Assembly (NCBI GenBank): GCA_013076295.1
Contig: RQOL01000374.1
Coordinates: 496,001 to 560,000, forward strand
DNA length: 64,000 nucleotides
Origin: Sanderia malayensis
Lineage: Eukaryota; Cnidaria; Scyphozoa; Semaeostomeae; Pelagiidae
Direction of reading: 5' to 3'
The notes beneath the pieces are model-generated. The model saw only the letters and a list, made by a program, of their open reading frames with translations. It ran no database searches and was not told where the DNA came from. Position 1 is the first letter of the stretch. The number at the start of each line of letters is the position of its first letter. Shown piece after piece: positions 34,150 through 43,286 of this stretch. The position numbers and the translations under genes were made by a program.

Positions 34150-34555
34150 AAAGCAAAAAAGCGCGAGAAATAATCTGAAATCGAGGCTAGCCTTGATTTG
34201 GTGCAATCTTGGATACGGGAAACTCAGCCTTAGATACGGGAAACTCAGCCTTGGATACGAAAAATTAAAGAACAAACAGTTAAAATTAATTATGAAAAAA
34301 AGAAAAAAATAATTTTAAAAACACAATATTTATCATGTGAACAGAAACAATAATTCTGAACATATGAGTTTAATAATTTTAAGGAAACGGATAAAAATAA
34401 GTCCGGGGGAGTTTAAAGTTTATAACTGCAGGACAAACAGATAAAATTAATTACGTTTATGAAACAATTATTTACGATGAAGTAAAAATTATTGTCTTTA
34501 AAGAAAATAATAATTCAAGGGGTGTGTTGTATTTTGACCACAACGGACCCCCATA
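34150..34555 (-). repeat. IS3EU right TIR
   Basis: Inverted match to 28811-29221. Its inner border is two bases from the transposase start codon, so the transposase leader is wholly inside the TIR. Confidence 0.85.
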
Positions 34556-34561
34556 GCTCAG

Positions 34562-35425
34562 CTCAAGAGACTTCAAACTTTATGAATAAAAGTTATTAAT
34601 GGACAACTTGGCAAGTCTTCATAACCCAAGCTGTAGAAACTGGAAAGCTACTGGTTTTCCATTAAACATGGTGAGTACTGAGAAGAAACCAGAGCTTTGC
34701 TAAAGCAGCACAAATGAAAAGAATAAATGAAAATTTGACTAAAATTTAATGGCTTTCTGTAAACATGACGAGTTGGAAAACACACGTTTTGCCTATCATG
34801 AAGATTACTTGCTGATTTGGCAAAAAACTGGGGTCTCCATAAAAAAACTCTGTTTCTGATAAAGGACTTTATAAAACGAAGCTTGATGGCAATTTAAGAT
34901 CTGAGCTCCAAACTTTGTAACAGTTTTTTGTTCTCACATAAATTTAGTGAATACTGACAAAGAAGCACTCCCCTCACTGACAAAAGCCTAGCGGAACAGT
35001 GGCTCAGCTCAAGAGACTTCAAACTTTATGAATAAATGTTATTAATGGACAACTTGGCAAGTCTTCATAACCCAAGCTGTAGAAACTGGAAAGCTACTGG
35101 TTTTCCATTAAACATAGTGAGTACTGACAAGAAACCAGAGCTTTGCTAAAGCAGCACAAATGAAAAGAATAAATGAAAATGTGACTGTGAAAATTTAATG
35201 GCTTTCTGTGAACATGACAAGTTGGAAAACACACGTTTTGCCTATCATGAAGATTACTTGCTGATTTGGCGAAAACCTGGGGTCTCCATAAAAAACTCTG
35301 TTTCTGATAAAGGACTTATAAAGCGAAGCTTGATGGCAATTTAGCATCTGAGCTCCAAACTTTGCAACAGTTTTTTGTTCTCAGATAAATTTAGCGAATA
35401 CTGACAAGAAAGCACTCCTTTATCT
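34562..35425 (+). repeat. Satellite-like tandem array, right part
   Basis: Two nearly complete units (about 34567-35010 and 35011-35425) of the 445-bp repeat also present at 28195-28810. Differences between units are a few percent. The array ends in unrelated sequence before the LINE tail. Confidence 0.8.
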
Positions 35426-35549
35426 TCTTCTCGTTTATCGCTGAGTTGTTCTACTAGTGGAGGACATTAGCTTCGCTTTACCACGAAGAATCAAATGAAC
35501 GTGTCGACAAACTTCAACGTCTGAAGACAACCATCAGAGCAGCATCCTT

Positions 35550-38500
35550 CTGCCATCATCATCATCATCAATAATAATCAATTACTACATACCCCCAGAT
35601 GAGGCATGTTTTAAAAGATTTAAATCAAATAAAACTCTTTACATCAACTAGTGATAAGATTAGAGTTTTAAATCAACTTCAGGAACATAAAACATACATA
35701 GCAACACGGCAAATTCAGCAACAAATGGAATTTGTTTTACAGAACGTTTCTTTTTCTAAAGTTTGAGATTTCTCTTATAAATTTCGCTACATTAGCTATC
35801 AATTGTGGGTTATTTGTAGTTTTCATCAGACTTTCAAACTTATAAATAGATTGTTAACGATAGAAATAATTAGGTATGTATTTGTTTCTTATGTCAGAAA
35901 ATGCTGCATATTTGACGATTGCATGGTATTCATCCCCAATTTCATTTGATGTGCACATATCACATTTTCGCAATTCATAGTCAATGTTTGCCCACCTACC
36001 AGTTTCAACTGGTAGCTTATGATTGGCTGTTCTAAACCAACACAGTTGTTGTGCAAGATTGCTTGGTAGTTTGCATAAATATTCTTCCATCTTGAAAGAT
36101 TTTTTAAATTTCATGTACATTTTACCCTTATGAGACGTTTGCATATCATTGTTCCATTGTTGCAGAAATTGGTCTTTTAAAACAAATTTAACTCTATTTA
36201 CAATGCTACGTAATTGGGTATCTGTTGGTGACTCCCAAACATTGGACATGCCACAGCTATCAAGAATGTTTTTCACGGATTTCATCCACCTTATGTTTTC
36301 ATAATTAGATAGCAAATTATTGTAAAGACTGAGGGAAATTTTAGTTTCCTTTCCTCTTAGCATTTTAACCCAAAAGCTAATCATCCTAATTTTTATTGTA
36401 ATTGAAACAGGGTAACGTCCTAGCTCCCCATACGCCATATATTTAGGAGTCGATTTTCGTAAGTTTAAGATTAATTTATAATACTGAATTTCTAACTCGT
36501 CTATCATATTTGTATTTTCTAAACCCCATACGTTATTATAGGTAGAACCAGCGAATCGAATAGTTTTAATTGAAGATCAACAGGCATGGTAGTCATTCTC
36601 GCTTTTGAAACAATTATCTCATCGCCTTATTAGCCTGTGTTTTCAATAACTTCATTGCACTTAAAAACCTCCCATTACTTTTAAAAGTAACCCCAAGATA
36701 CTTGAACTCGTTTACTATATCTAAATCTTTTCCATTGACACAAAATTTTAATGTTTTGCTCCACCTGCCACTTCTGGAAAAAATCATAACCTTAGTTTTC
36801 CCAATGTTAACTTTTAGTTTCCAACTGTTACTGTAATTTTCTAGATTGTTCAAAGAGTTTTGCAGTGATTCAGGTGATGTAACGAAAAGAACAGTATCAT
36901 CAGCATATAACAGACTGAAAAGTTGTAATGTAATACTGTCGAATTCTAGTAAAACGCCATCTGACGCTGATTGTTCTAAAGAAGCCTCCAAATCATTTAA
37001 GAAAATCGAGAAAAGCAGAGGTGAAAGGTTCTCCCCTTGTCTAACACCAGAATTACAGAAAAAGCTCTCACTATAATCATTATTCTTAGCTACCATCGAG
37101 TTAATGCCTTTATACATGTTCACAATTACGGAAAGACATTTTCCCTTGATACCATTATTAATCAATTTCATCCAAAGACCACTCCTCCAAACAGTGTCAA
37201 AAGCTTTCTCATAATCAATGAAGGCGCAGTATAGTTTCTTTCCCTTGCTGAGGAAATATTCAGCAATAAGGTGAAGGTTCAATATATGATCAGTTGTAGA
37301 ATAGCCATGTCGAAAACCAGCTTGATTTTCAAGTAGTAAACTATTAGTTTCTAAAAAGCTTGATAACCTTTTATTTAGAATCCCAGTAAACACTTTTCCA
37401 AGACAACTTACCAGAGTAATGCCTCTATAGTTTCCTGGATCCTCCTTTGATCCTTTGTTTTTATAAATGGGTTTTATTATACCTACAAGCCATGCCTCAG
37501 GAAAAATACCGACATCAAATATGAAATTAAAGATTATATAATCAATGTTTTAACTATTTTATCTATACCATATTTTAGAAATTCATTTAAGACACCGTCT
37601 ACGCCAGATGCTTTATTATTTTTTAACTTTTTAACAACAGCTCTAATTTCATCTTCACTAATGGCCATGTTAAGTGTATTTTCCTCATCTTCTCCTGTTG
37701 TTGTTGACTGATTTAACTCTGTGTCGTTAATATGTTCATCATTTAAACCTTCATTCAGTTTTTTAAAATGCAAATATAGAGAATCCAATGATATTTTATC
37801 TGTTGGGCTTTCCTTTTTTCCCTTAATGATTCTCCAAAAATCCTGCGGATTTTTTGCACTGAGCTTTCTAAGTTTATCATTAAATTTGACATTGAACTTT
37901 TTCTTAAATTTATTTAATGTTCTTTTATATTCTTTTTTAGCATTATTCATCTTTTTGCGATTATTAGCATTTGGCTTTGACAAATAAGATCTCCTATGCC
38001 TTGTGAAACCATTTTTCTTGTTTCTACATTCTTTCCCAAACCAAGGTTTATCGTTTGGCCTAAAATTACCCCATTGCTTTACTGGGAGAGTATTTTTAGC
38101 ACTACCTATAAGCAATTCATTAAGACAGTTTATAGCATCATCAATTAGCTTTTTAGAATCCTTATCATCGATTTTAGAAGTATCTTGCTCCTTTATTGTT
38201 TTGTCAATTCCGTCAAGTTTTGTGGCATCAATATCATCATTAAATTTTAAAATAACACCTTCATTCTAATCCTTAACTATATGTTTTGATTTCAGACTAT
38301 TACCAGGGTTACCTGTACTGGTATTGTTTTGCAGTTCACTTTCAGTATCTGGATTTTGTTCACAGTAATTTTTGAAAACTATTTCAAGTGAGTTATGGAC
38401 ATCTGAGAACAGAGGGTTAAAATCACAAATCTTAAATTCACAACATGCGCAAAGCACCTCGGCACTACCTATTGCATAATCAACTACTGAAATATCATGA

Positions 38501-38560
38501 CAAGTTGTTTTCCCAACTAGTAGGAGAGGAAGTGGGTGTCCGAGCGCACGCATGCGCAGT
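35550..38560 (-). mobile_element. APE-type LINE, reverse strand, 5'-truncated
   Basis: Coding pieces on the reverse strand run endonuclease tail, RT, C-terminal zinc region. The 3' end abuts a TGATGATGATGATGA-like tail (rev of 35555-35575), typical of LINE 3' repeats. The 5' end near 38560 lies inside the endonuclease domain. Frame changes near 38266, 37534 and 36560 show it is inactive. Confidence 0.8.
35854..38553 (-). pseudogene. LINE ORF2 (endonuclease remnant, reverse transcriptase, zinc C-terminus)
   Basis: 38553-38266 is the last part of an APE endonuclease, with SDVHN in place of the usual SDH box. 38115-37534 holds the linker and start of RT (KASGVDGVLNEFLKY). 37393-36614 holds RT motifs GYSTTDHIL, FIDYEKAFDTVWR, GVRQGENLSPLLFSIFLNDL and LLYADDTVLF with an intact YADD. 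36507-35854 is the C-terminal region with a CDMCTSNEIGDEYHAI Cys/His motif. Four segments in shifted frames mean several indels. A different family from the LINE at 14.5-19.4 kb, which has a distinct RT. Confidence 0.85.
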
Positions 38561-38747
38561 AGAATGTGTTAAGATCACGCATGCTCAAGAGTCTTCGAGA
38601 ATTGAAAAGAGCATGAACAGTAAAATAACTAACTACTCCAACATCAGGTGACGTCGCTATAGATTGATAGACTATTTTTCAGCTGAATCACTTTGTTGAA
38701 AGAGATTGTTTTATTTAACAAATTTTGAAATAGATGCAATTAAAATT

Positions 38748-38936
38748 AATACAACATTTATCATTCAACTTTCAACAATTAAAATATAGACAACATTTAT
38801 CATTCAATTTTCAACAATTAAAATATAGACAACATTTATCATTCAATTTTCAACAATTAAAATATATACAACATTTATCATTCAATTAAATAAATATATA
38901 CAACATTTATCATTCAATTAAATAAATATATACAAC
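38748..38936. repeat. AT-rich tandem repeat
   Basis: Units of about 42 bp, built on ACAACATTTATCATTCAATT plus TTCAACAATTAAAATATA, are repeated three to four times, then a shortened ~34-bp version twice. Non-coding minisatellite. Confidence 0.8.
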
Positions 38937-39204
38937 AATAATTAAAGTAATATTTAAACATTTAGGCTAGAGCCAACAATGAGACCAGAAAGATTTTTTG
39001 TTTCAAAAAGTAATCAATTTAAATGCAAGATAATAAGATAATTGAGATAGGGAGAAAGACCAGAAAGATTTTAAAAAGTAATTATACTAACTATAGAATG
39101 GAGTTGAAGATAGAAGACTTTAGAGACATTGAGATGGGAGGCTTCAATTACCACTTCAGTAAATCTTTTTCAAATTATCACATTCAATAAAAATGTTTTT
39201 ATGA

Positions 39205-40371
39205 CGGGGTGAATGCATGGTGTATGGAAGATACCCCCACAAGAGGGGCATCTTTTCATTTCGGGATCGGGAGTCTCCCCCATGCACACAGTGCATGGGG
39301 TCAGCTACCCCGGAAATAAACGCATCTGTTGTGTCTGCTCCATTGCTAAAAAGAAAGGAGAGTGTTCATTAATTCATATAACTATTTATGAAAGTGATGA
39401 ATGCCAAAGATAGAGTAAAGTCACTTACACTCTGTCTGGGTCCCCTGACTGTGAGATGCTAAAAATAAATTTTAGTTGATTTAGAAACACTCAACTTAGG
39501 AGTAAGTACTATGAATTATGATAAAATATCAAAAACACTTATATCTGATCGTCATAATCGTGCTTGGTGCCGAAATCAGCGCGGGTGATGGTGGTGTTCT
39601 AGGATCTATGAAAGAAGGTAATTTTATTAAAAAACGAGATCTGGGAAAAATTCCAATCAATTTATATCAATAATAAAAATGAACTTACGAGGTGGGGAGG
39701 TTGATGGTGTTCTAGGATCTATGAAGGAAAAGTAATTTTATTAAAAAATGAGAACTAGAAAAGAATTCCAATAGAAGTAAGTACTATGAATTATGATAAA
39801 ATATCAAAAACACTTACATCTGATCGTCATAATTGTGTTGGGTGACGAAATCAGCGAGGGTGATGGTGGTGTTCTAGGGTCTATGAAAGAAGGTAATTTT
39901 ATTAAAAACGAGATATGGGAAAAATTCCAATCAATTTATATCAATAATAAAGATGAACTTACGAGGCGGGGAGAAGGTGGGGCTGAGCAGCATCCTACGC
40001 CGCCTCCTGTATACCAGTCTTTTTTGGACTATGAGGAAAGGTTTTAAAATTAATTTCATGTGATTAGGGTACAATGAAATTTATTATCAAGCTACTAAAC
40101 GTGTGTATTTATTAAAAAATTATGAATTACTCACTAGGTGCGTGGAGTGCCACAGCATCCTCCCCCTCCTCATCCCCAACGCCAAAAATCGCACCACCCC
40201 TAGGTGGTGTAGTAGGTCTTACTGTAGGAAAGAAGACAATTTAATTAGAAACTATAAAAGGTCAGTTCATATCTTGATATTAAAATTATCGCTTAACTTA
40301 CTTCTACTTTGCCTTTGTCTCCTTAAAAATTCGAAGACGTTATCTTCCCCTGAAGATGATGATAATGACAT
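39205..40371 (-). CDS. Small multi-exon gene with duplicated phase-1 exons, unknown function
   Basis: Reverse-strand exons with consensus splice sites: 40302-40373 (ATG 40371, MSLSSSSGEDNVFEFL), 40135-40221, 39963-40028, 39818-39880, 39689-39718, 39543-39605, 39429/39431-39448 and 39345 to about 39205. Internal introns are phase 1 and the joined frame stays open. Exons at 39818 and 39543 are 63-nt duplicates (HPRTPPSP..LIS.P.TIMTIR) and 39689 is a shorter version. The product is short, basic and Pro/Ser/Thr-rich. The donor after 39543 reads AT instead of GT. In the last exon a TAG at 39305-39307 precedes an in-frame Cys/His cluster (PCTVCMGE...CPSCGGIFHTPC) that looks like a zinc finger. Family unknown. 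Confidence 0.45.
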
Positions 40372-40797
40372 ATCTAAGAGAATAAATTCAGTTTGAGTAA
40401 TGCCGAGGAGGAATTCAGAGCAAATAAGTTTTAGGAAACGAAGACATCCTTTAAAACGAAGGGTACTCACTCGGTATTTGGTTTTGCGATTTCTTGATAT
40501 TTCTAGAATGAAGCAACAAAATTTAATTAATTAAATAAAATTCATTATAGATAAAAGCAACTTACTGAGAAATTGTAAAAATGGCGGGGTTACAAAGTAG
40601 AAGGAAAACTCACTTGTTAAATAAAACAATTTCTTTCAACAAAGTGATTCAGCTGAAATGAAAGCAAAGAGTCCATCAATTGTTTATGCTTAGGCCGATA
40701 AATCTTACAAACATTAGTAGAAATCTTGAAATTTTCAGTAGAATATGAACACAACTTCGAGAATCTCTGCTGTGGAGTGGCAAAAAAAAAGATGTTC

Positions 40798-40975
40798 AAC
40801 TCTTGATATTAATTAAATCACGTCAACCAATTTTTAATAGCTCCCGCCAATTCATCTCATTGGTTGGTTTGCTTGAACAGGGCGTAACAAACAATTTTTC
40901 GACTCTTAATATTAACCAAATCACGTCAACCAAATTTTTACTAACTCCCGCCAACTCATCCCATTGGTTGAATAG
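40798..40975. repeat. Direct repeat with CCAAT boxes at the Polinton left flank
   Basis: A block CTCTTGATATTAATTAAATC, ACGTCAACCAA, CTCCCGCCAA, CATTGGTTG at 40798-40870 recurs at 40902-40975. Each copy contains inverted CCAAT motifs. It may be the terminal region of the left Polinton copy; the mirrored region on the right lies beyond the window. Confidence 0.5.
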
Positions 40976-41047
40976 AACACTACAGTATTTATTAACATAT
41001 CTCATTACCATTCGAATTTCGAATGCTAACACCACCTTTCAATAATG

Positions 41048-41160
41048 ACTGGAAATTTCGAAAGAACATTCGAGAACATTTAAATGATGATGTAATTATT
41101 AACCAATCAAATCGCGTCTTCATCGACGTTCGAAGGGATTTCGAGTAATCTATAAAAACG
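41048..41160 (+). promoter_or_regulatory. Promoter with heat-shock element and TATA box
   Basis: GAAcaTTCgaGAA at 41064-41076 is a perfect three-unit heat-shock element, preceded by GAAatTTC at 41052-41059. An inverted CCAAT (AACCAATCAA) is at 41101 and TATAAAA at 41151. The upstream phrase AATGCTAACACCACCTTTCA (41022) recurs at 42972 and in the right copy. Confidence 0.65.
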
Positions 41161-41191
41161 ATGGATTTCACTTATTATCTCAGTAGCAAAG

Positions 41192-41722
41192 GTGTTGTTA
41201 ACATTAGCACACATTATAATTAATGACTTTAGGTCATTTCTGCAAAGAACAAAAAAAGATTTGCTCTTAGTCTATTTGAAGGAACATTTTAGAGATGTAA
41301 TGGGCATTAATACAAAGGTCCAAGTTCGACGCATATATCTTGGGAAAGTATACAAGAATTTACACAGGTTTATGGGATTTGCTCGAATAAGCGTTAATCT
41401 TGGAAATCTACCACAAGCAAAGGATGCTGAAGATGGGTTGCTGATTGAAGAATCTCCGGTGAATGAAGATGAATGGAAAGACAGGATCAATGATACCTTG
41501 AAAACACTATTCAATGAAAGCTTTTCTGATGGAAATGGAAACTTGGGAAGGTTTGCTGTGATACTCCTTTGGATAGAGAAGCAAATTATCTATCATCACG
41601 CAAAGAAACAATACAACATTAGTAGTTTATGGGTGGATTGTTTACTTTATAACATTAAATATGATTGTGTTCTTAGAGAATGGGGAGATGTTGAAATTAC
41701 ACAAAATGATATCCTCATGTAA
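41192..41722 (+). CDS. Polinton accessory protein: Bcl-2-like candidate or degenerate Fic
   Basis: 176 residues if read from the GTG-initiated frame; the first in-frame ATG is 41299 (MGINTKVQV, 141 residues), and a 5' exon cannot be excluded. Residues 105-135 (LFNESFSDGNGNLGR, then FAVILLWIEKQ) resemble a Bcl-2 BH1 region followed by the hydrophobic central helix. LREWGDVEI near 161 is a weak BH2-like match. The same DGNG..GR segment also fits a Fic loop in which the catalytic His and first Arg are replaced, so a dead Fic fold is the alternative. The right copy has DGNG changed to NGNG, which fits a non-Fic role better. A death-control role is inference. Confidence 0.35.
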   Translation: MLLTLAHIIINDFRSFLQRTKKDLLLVYLKEHFRDVMGINTKVQVRRIYLGKVYKNLHRFMGFARISVNLGNLPQAKDAEDGLLIEESPVNEDEWKDRINDTLKTLFNESFSDGNGNLGRFAVILLWIEKQIIYHHAKKQYNISSLWVDCLLYNIKYDCVLREWGDVEITQNDILM

Positions 41723-41880
41723 ATGCGTGTTTTTATTTGTATGCATGGGTCTATATAAGGAAGCTGCATCATTACAATAATCAAAATGGCACACTGTCGA
41801 AGGGCAATGCACGCATTCATTAAACAGCTTTTTCGTCTTAAATTTCTTATAAAAACAATGCATTTACCTCATAAATAAAG

Positions 41881-42159
41881 ATGGGTAAGCGCAAGAGACA
41901 GAGTAGAAAGAAACGGCTCACTAAGAGAATTAGGGGTAAAGGTCTTTTTAAAAACATACAAAATTGGGTTGTGAAAACAGCTATTGCAGCAACACCACTA
42001 CCAGGATTACAGCGAGAGTTGAAACCAACAATATGGAAAAAGGGTTGGAAAAAACCAAAACCCCTACAATTCATCCCTAGGGAATTTTGGAGAGCTGCCG
42101 GAGTACCGAAAAAACAACGCGATAAGTGGGCATATGCAGATGAAGAATTTAAGAAATAG
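41881..42159 (+). CDS. Small basic Polinton protein (92 aa)
   Basis: Begins MGKRKRQSRKK with a strongly basic, nuclear-localisation-like N-terminus, an amphipathic middle and a conserved Trp-rich KKGWKKPKP segment. It is almost identical to the product of 63104-63382. A TATA-like TCTATATAAGG lies at 41750. Size and charge suggest a virion core or DNA-binding protein; no family recognised. Confidence 0.6.
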   Translation: MGKRKRQSRKKRLTKRIRGKGLFKNIQNWVVKTAIAATPLPGLQRELKPTIWKKGWKKPKPLQFIPREFWRAAGVPKKQRDKWAYADEEFKK

Positions 42160-42209
42160 ATTATAAAAGAAGGAGGAACGCTACAATTTAATAGCAATAT
42201 AATATAATC

Positions 42210-42281
42210 ATGGCTAGTATAGCAGCAAGTGTTGTAGCATCAATACTGATAGACGATATGTTGAAGGATGATGGTCGATAG
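42210..42281 (+). CDS. 23-codon micro-ORF
   Basis: ATG to TAG encodes MASIAASVVASILIDDMLKD plus three residues: a short hydrophobic helix with an acidic tail. The same 72 bases are preserved in the right copy (62984-63055) although the flanking spacers differ. It lies 50 nt after the basic-protein gene. Confidence 0.4.
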   Translation: MASIAASVVASILIDDMLKDDGR

Positions 42282-42403
42282 CAAGAGTAAGAACCTAACA
42301 TTTTAAATGAACAGAATTGAAAGAAATAGATGAACAAATCTCAGACAAAAAACTCATTACCAATAAGAAGTTCGTGGAGATAGGACCTCGAGAATAATTC
42401 ATA

Positions 42404-42955
42404 ATGAATCGAGTATACAGAATTAATGTTGATGAAGTAGAAAGAAAGATGTTACATTCTATTTTAAAGTCAGAAGGTGAAGTTGACTGTATAAACAAGG
42501 CAAATTTAGAGGATGCTTATGTATATCTAAGAATGATAAGAGAGGTTGTGCTTGATAGAAATTACATTACTCGATTTACAATCGACACTGACATGGTAAA
42601 AGAAACACATGAATTTATTTTACCTGAATATCATGGTAAATTTGCAAATAGTGTAAGATGTGCACGCATGAGTGAAACAGAGATAATAGAATATTGTAAA
42701 CCTAATCAGATAGAAATTTTATTAAACCAATTAATAGAGAGGCAGCATTACTATAATCCAATAGAATTTACAGCATTGTTATTATGGATTCATCCTTTTC
42801 CTGATGGAAATGGAAGGTTGGCGAAGTTGCTGTATTATTATTTAACTGGAGATTTAATAGAGTGGAATCAGGATAAATTTTTAAGTGATATGATTAAAGT
42901 TCAAGCAGAAATTGTAGAAGAATTTACCTCAAACAATTTCGAAAGAAAGTTCTAG
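42404..42955 (+). CDS. Fic-domain protein (putative AMP-transferase)
   Basis: 183 residues. The Fic motif HPFPDGNGRLAK lies at residues 130-141 with the catalytic His130 and the anion-binding GNGR loop. An upstream LPEYHGKFANSVR segment matches the strand/flap region that positions the target. Family members usually transfer AMP (sometimes other phosphates) from a nucleotide to Ser, Thr or Tyr of a target protein. No exact (S/T)xxxE(G/N) inhibitory helix is seen; SILKSEG at 19-25 is a near match with one extra residue. ATG 42404 is the first in frame. The gene's stop codon (42953-42955) sits inside a heat-shock element serving the next gene. The target is unknown. Confidence 0.8.
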   Translation: MNRVYRINVDEVERKMLHSILKSEGEVDCINKANLEDAYVYLRMIREVVLDRNYITRFTIDTDMVKETHEFILPEYHGKFANSVRCARMSETEIIEYCKPNQIEILLNQLIERQHYYNPIEFTALLLWIHPFPDGNGRLAKLLYYYLTGDLIEWNQDKFLSDMIKVQAEIVEEFTSNNFERKF

Positions 42956-43192
42956 AACATTCGAACTTCGAATGCTAACACCACCTTTCAATAATAACTA
43001 GAAACTTCGAAGAAGGTTCTAGAACATTCGAACAATGAATCAGATCACAGAGATTTTTCAGAAGTTTCCAGAAGTTTCCAGGAGCAGAAGCTTCCAGAAG
43101 TTTCCAGAGGCTGTCAGCCAATCAGATCACAGAGATTTTTCAGAAGTTTCCAGAAGCAGAAATCTCTGCAATCTGATTGGTTGATTTATATA
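42945..43192 (+). promoter_or_regulatory. Heat-shock element cluster with CCAAT and TATA boxes
   Basis: Perfect alternating GAA/TTC units at 5-bp pitch: GAAagTTCtaGAAcaTTC (42945-42962), GAAacTTC (43001), GAAggTTCtaGAAcaTTC (43012-43029), GAAgtTTCcaGAAgtTTC (43061-43078), GAAgcTTCcaGAAgtTTC (43087-43104) and GAAgtTTCcaGAA (43143-43155). CCAAT boxes are at about 43118 and (inverted) 43175, and TTATATA at 43187. It drives the 373-residue protein gene and is mirrored in the right copy. Confidence 0.8.
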
Positions 43193-43286
43193 CATAAACA
43201 GACGTCGGAAGCTAAATCAAATCAGTCGTGCGGAGCTGTTGAAGAGTGCAGAGCTTAAAAAATCACTAAAGAATCGCTGAAGAATC

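Larger units (their letters stand above)
28811..34555 (+). mobile_element. IS3EU-like DNA transposon, 5745 bp, apparently complete
   Basis: Ends TATGGGGGTCCG and CGGACCCCCATA are inverted. TIRs of about 406-411 bp span 28811-29221 and 34150-34555. The target duplication GCTCAG (28805-28810 and 34556-34561) is confirmed by the uninterrupted satellite unit, which has a single GCTCAG. A 6-bp duplication and an IS3/retroviral-integrase-like DD35E transposase fit the IS3EU superfamily. Two genes converge on the centre, each starting just inside a TIR, so the shared TIR probably drives both. Confidence 0.85.
38677..40658. repeat. 45-bp inverted repeat pair enclosing 1.9 kb
   Basis: TTTCAGCTGAATCACTTTGT and the following 25 bases at 38677-38721 (+) recur inverted at 40614-40658, with one substitution. 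The pair brackets the minisatellite and the reverse-strand mini-gene. It could be ends of a small element or a duplicated exon; no target duplication seen. Confidence 0.6.

Noticed and set aside
38748..38936. Regular repeats considered as a CRISPR array
   Set aside because: Animal-type sequence, no distinct spacers, AT-rich minisatellite with drifting unit length, no cas genes.
42404..42955. Fic gene as bacterial contamination
   Set aside because: Both copies are embedded in Polinton gene order with eukaryotic TATA/CCAAT/HSE promoters.
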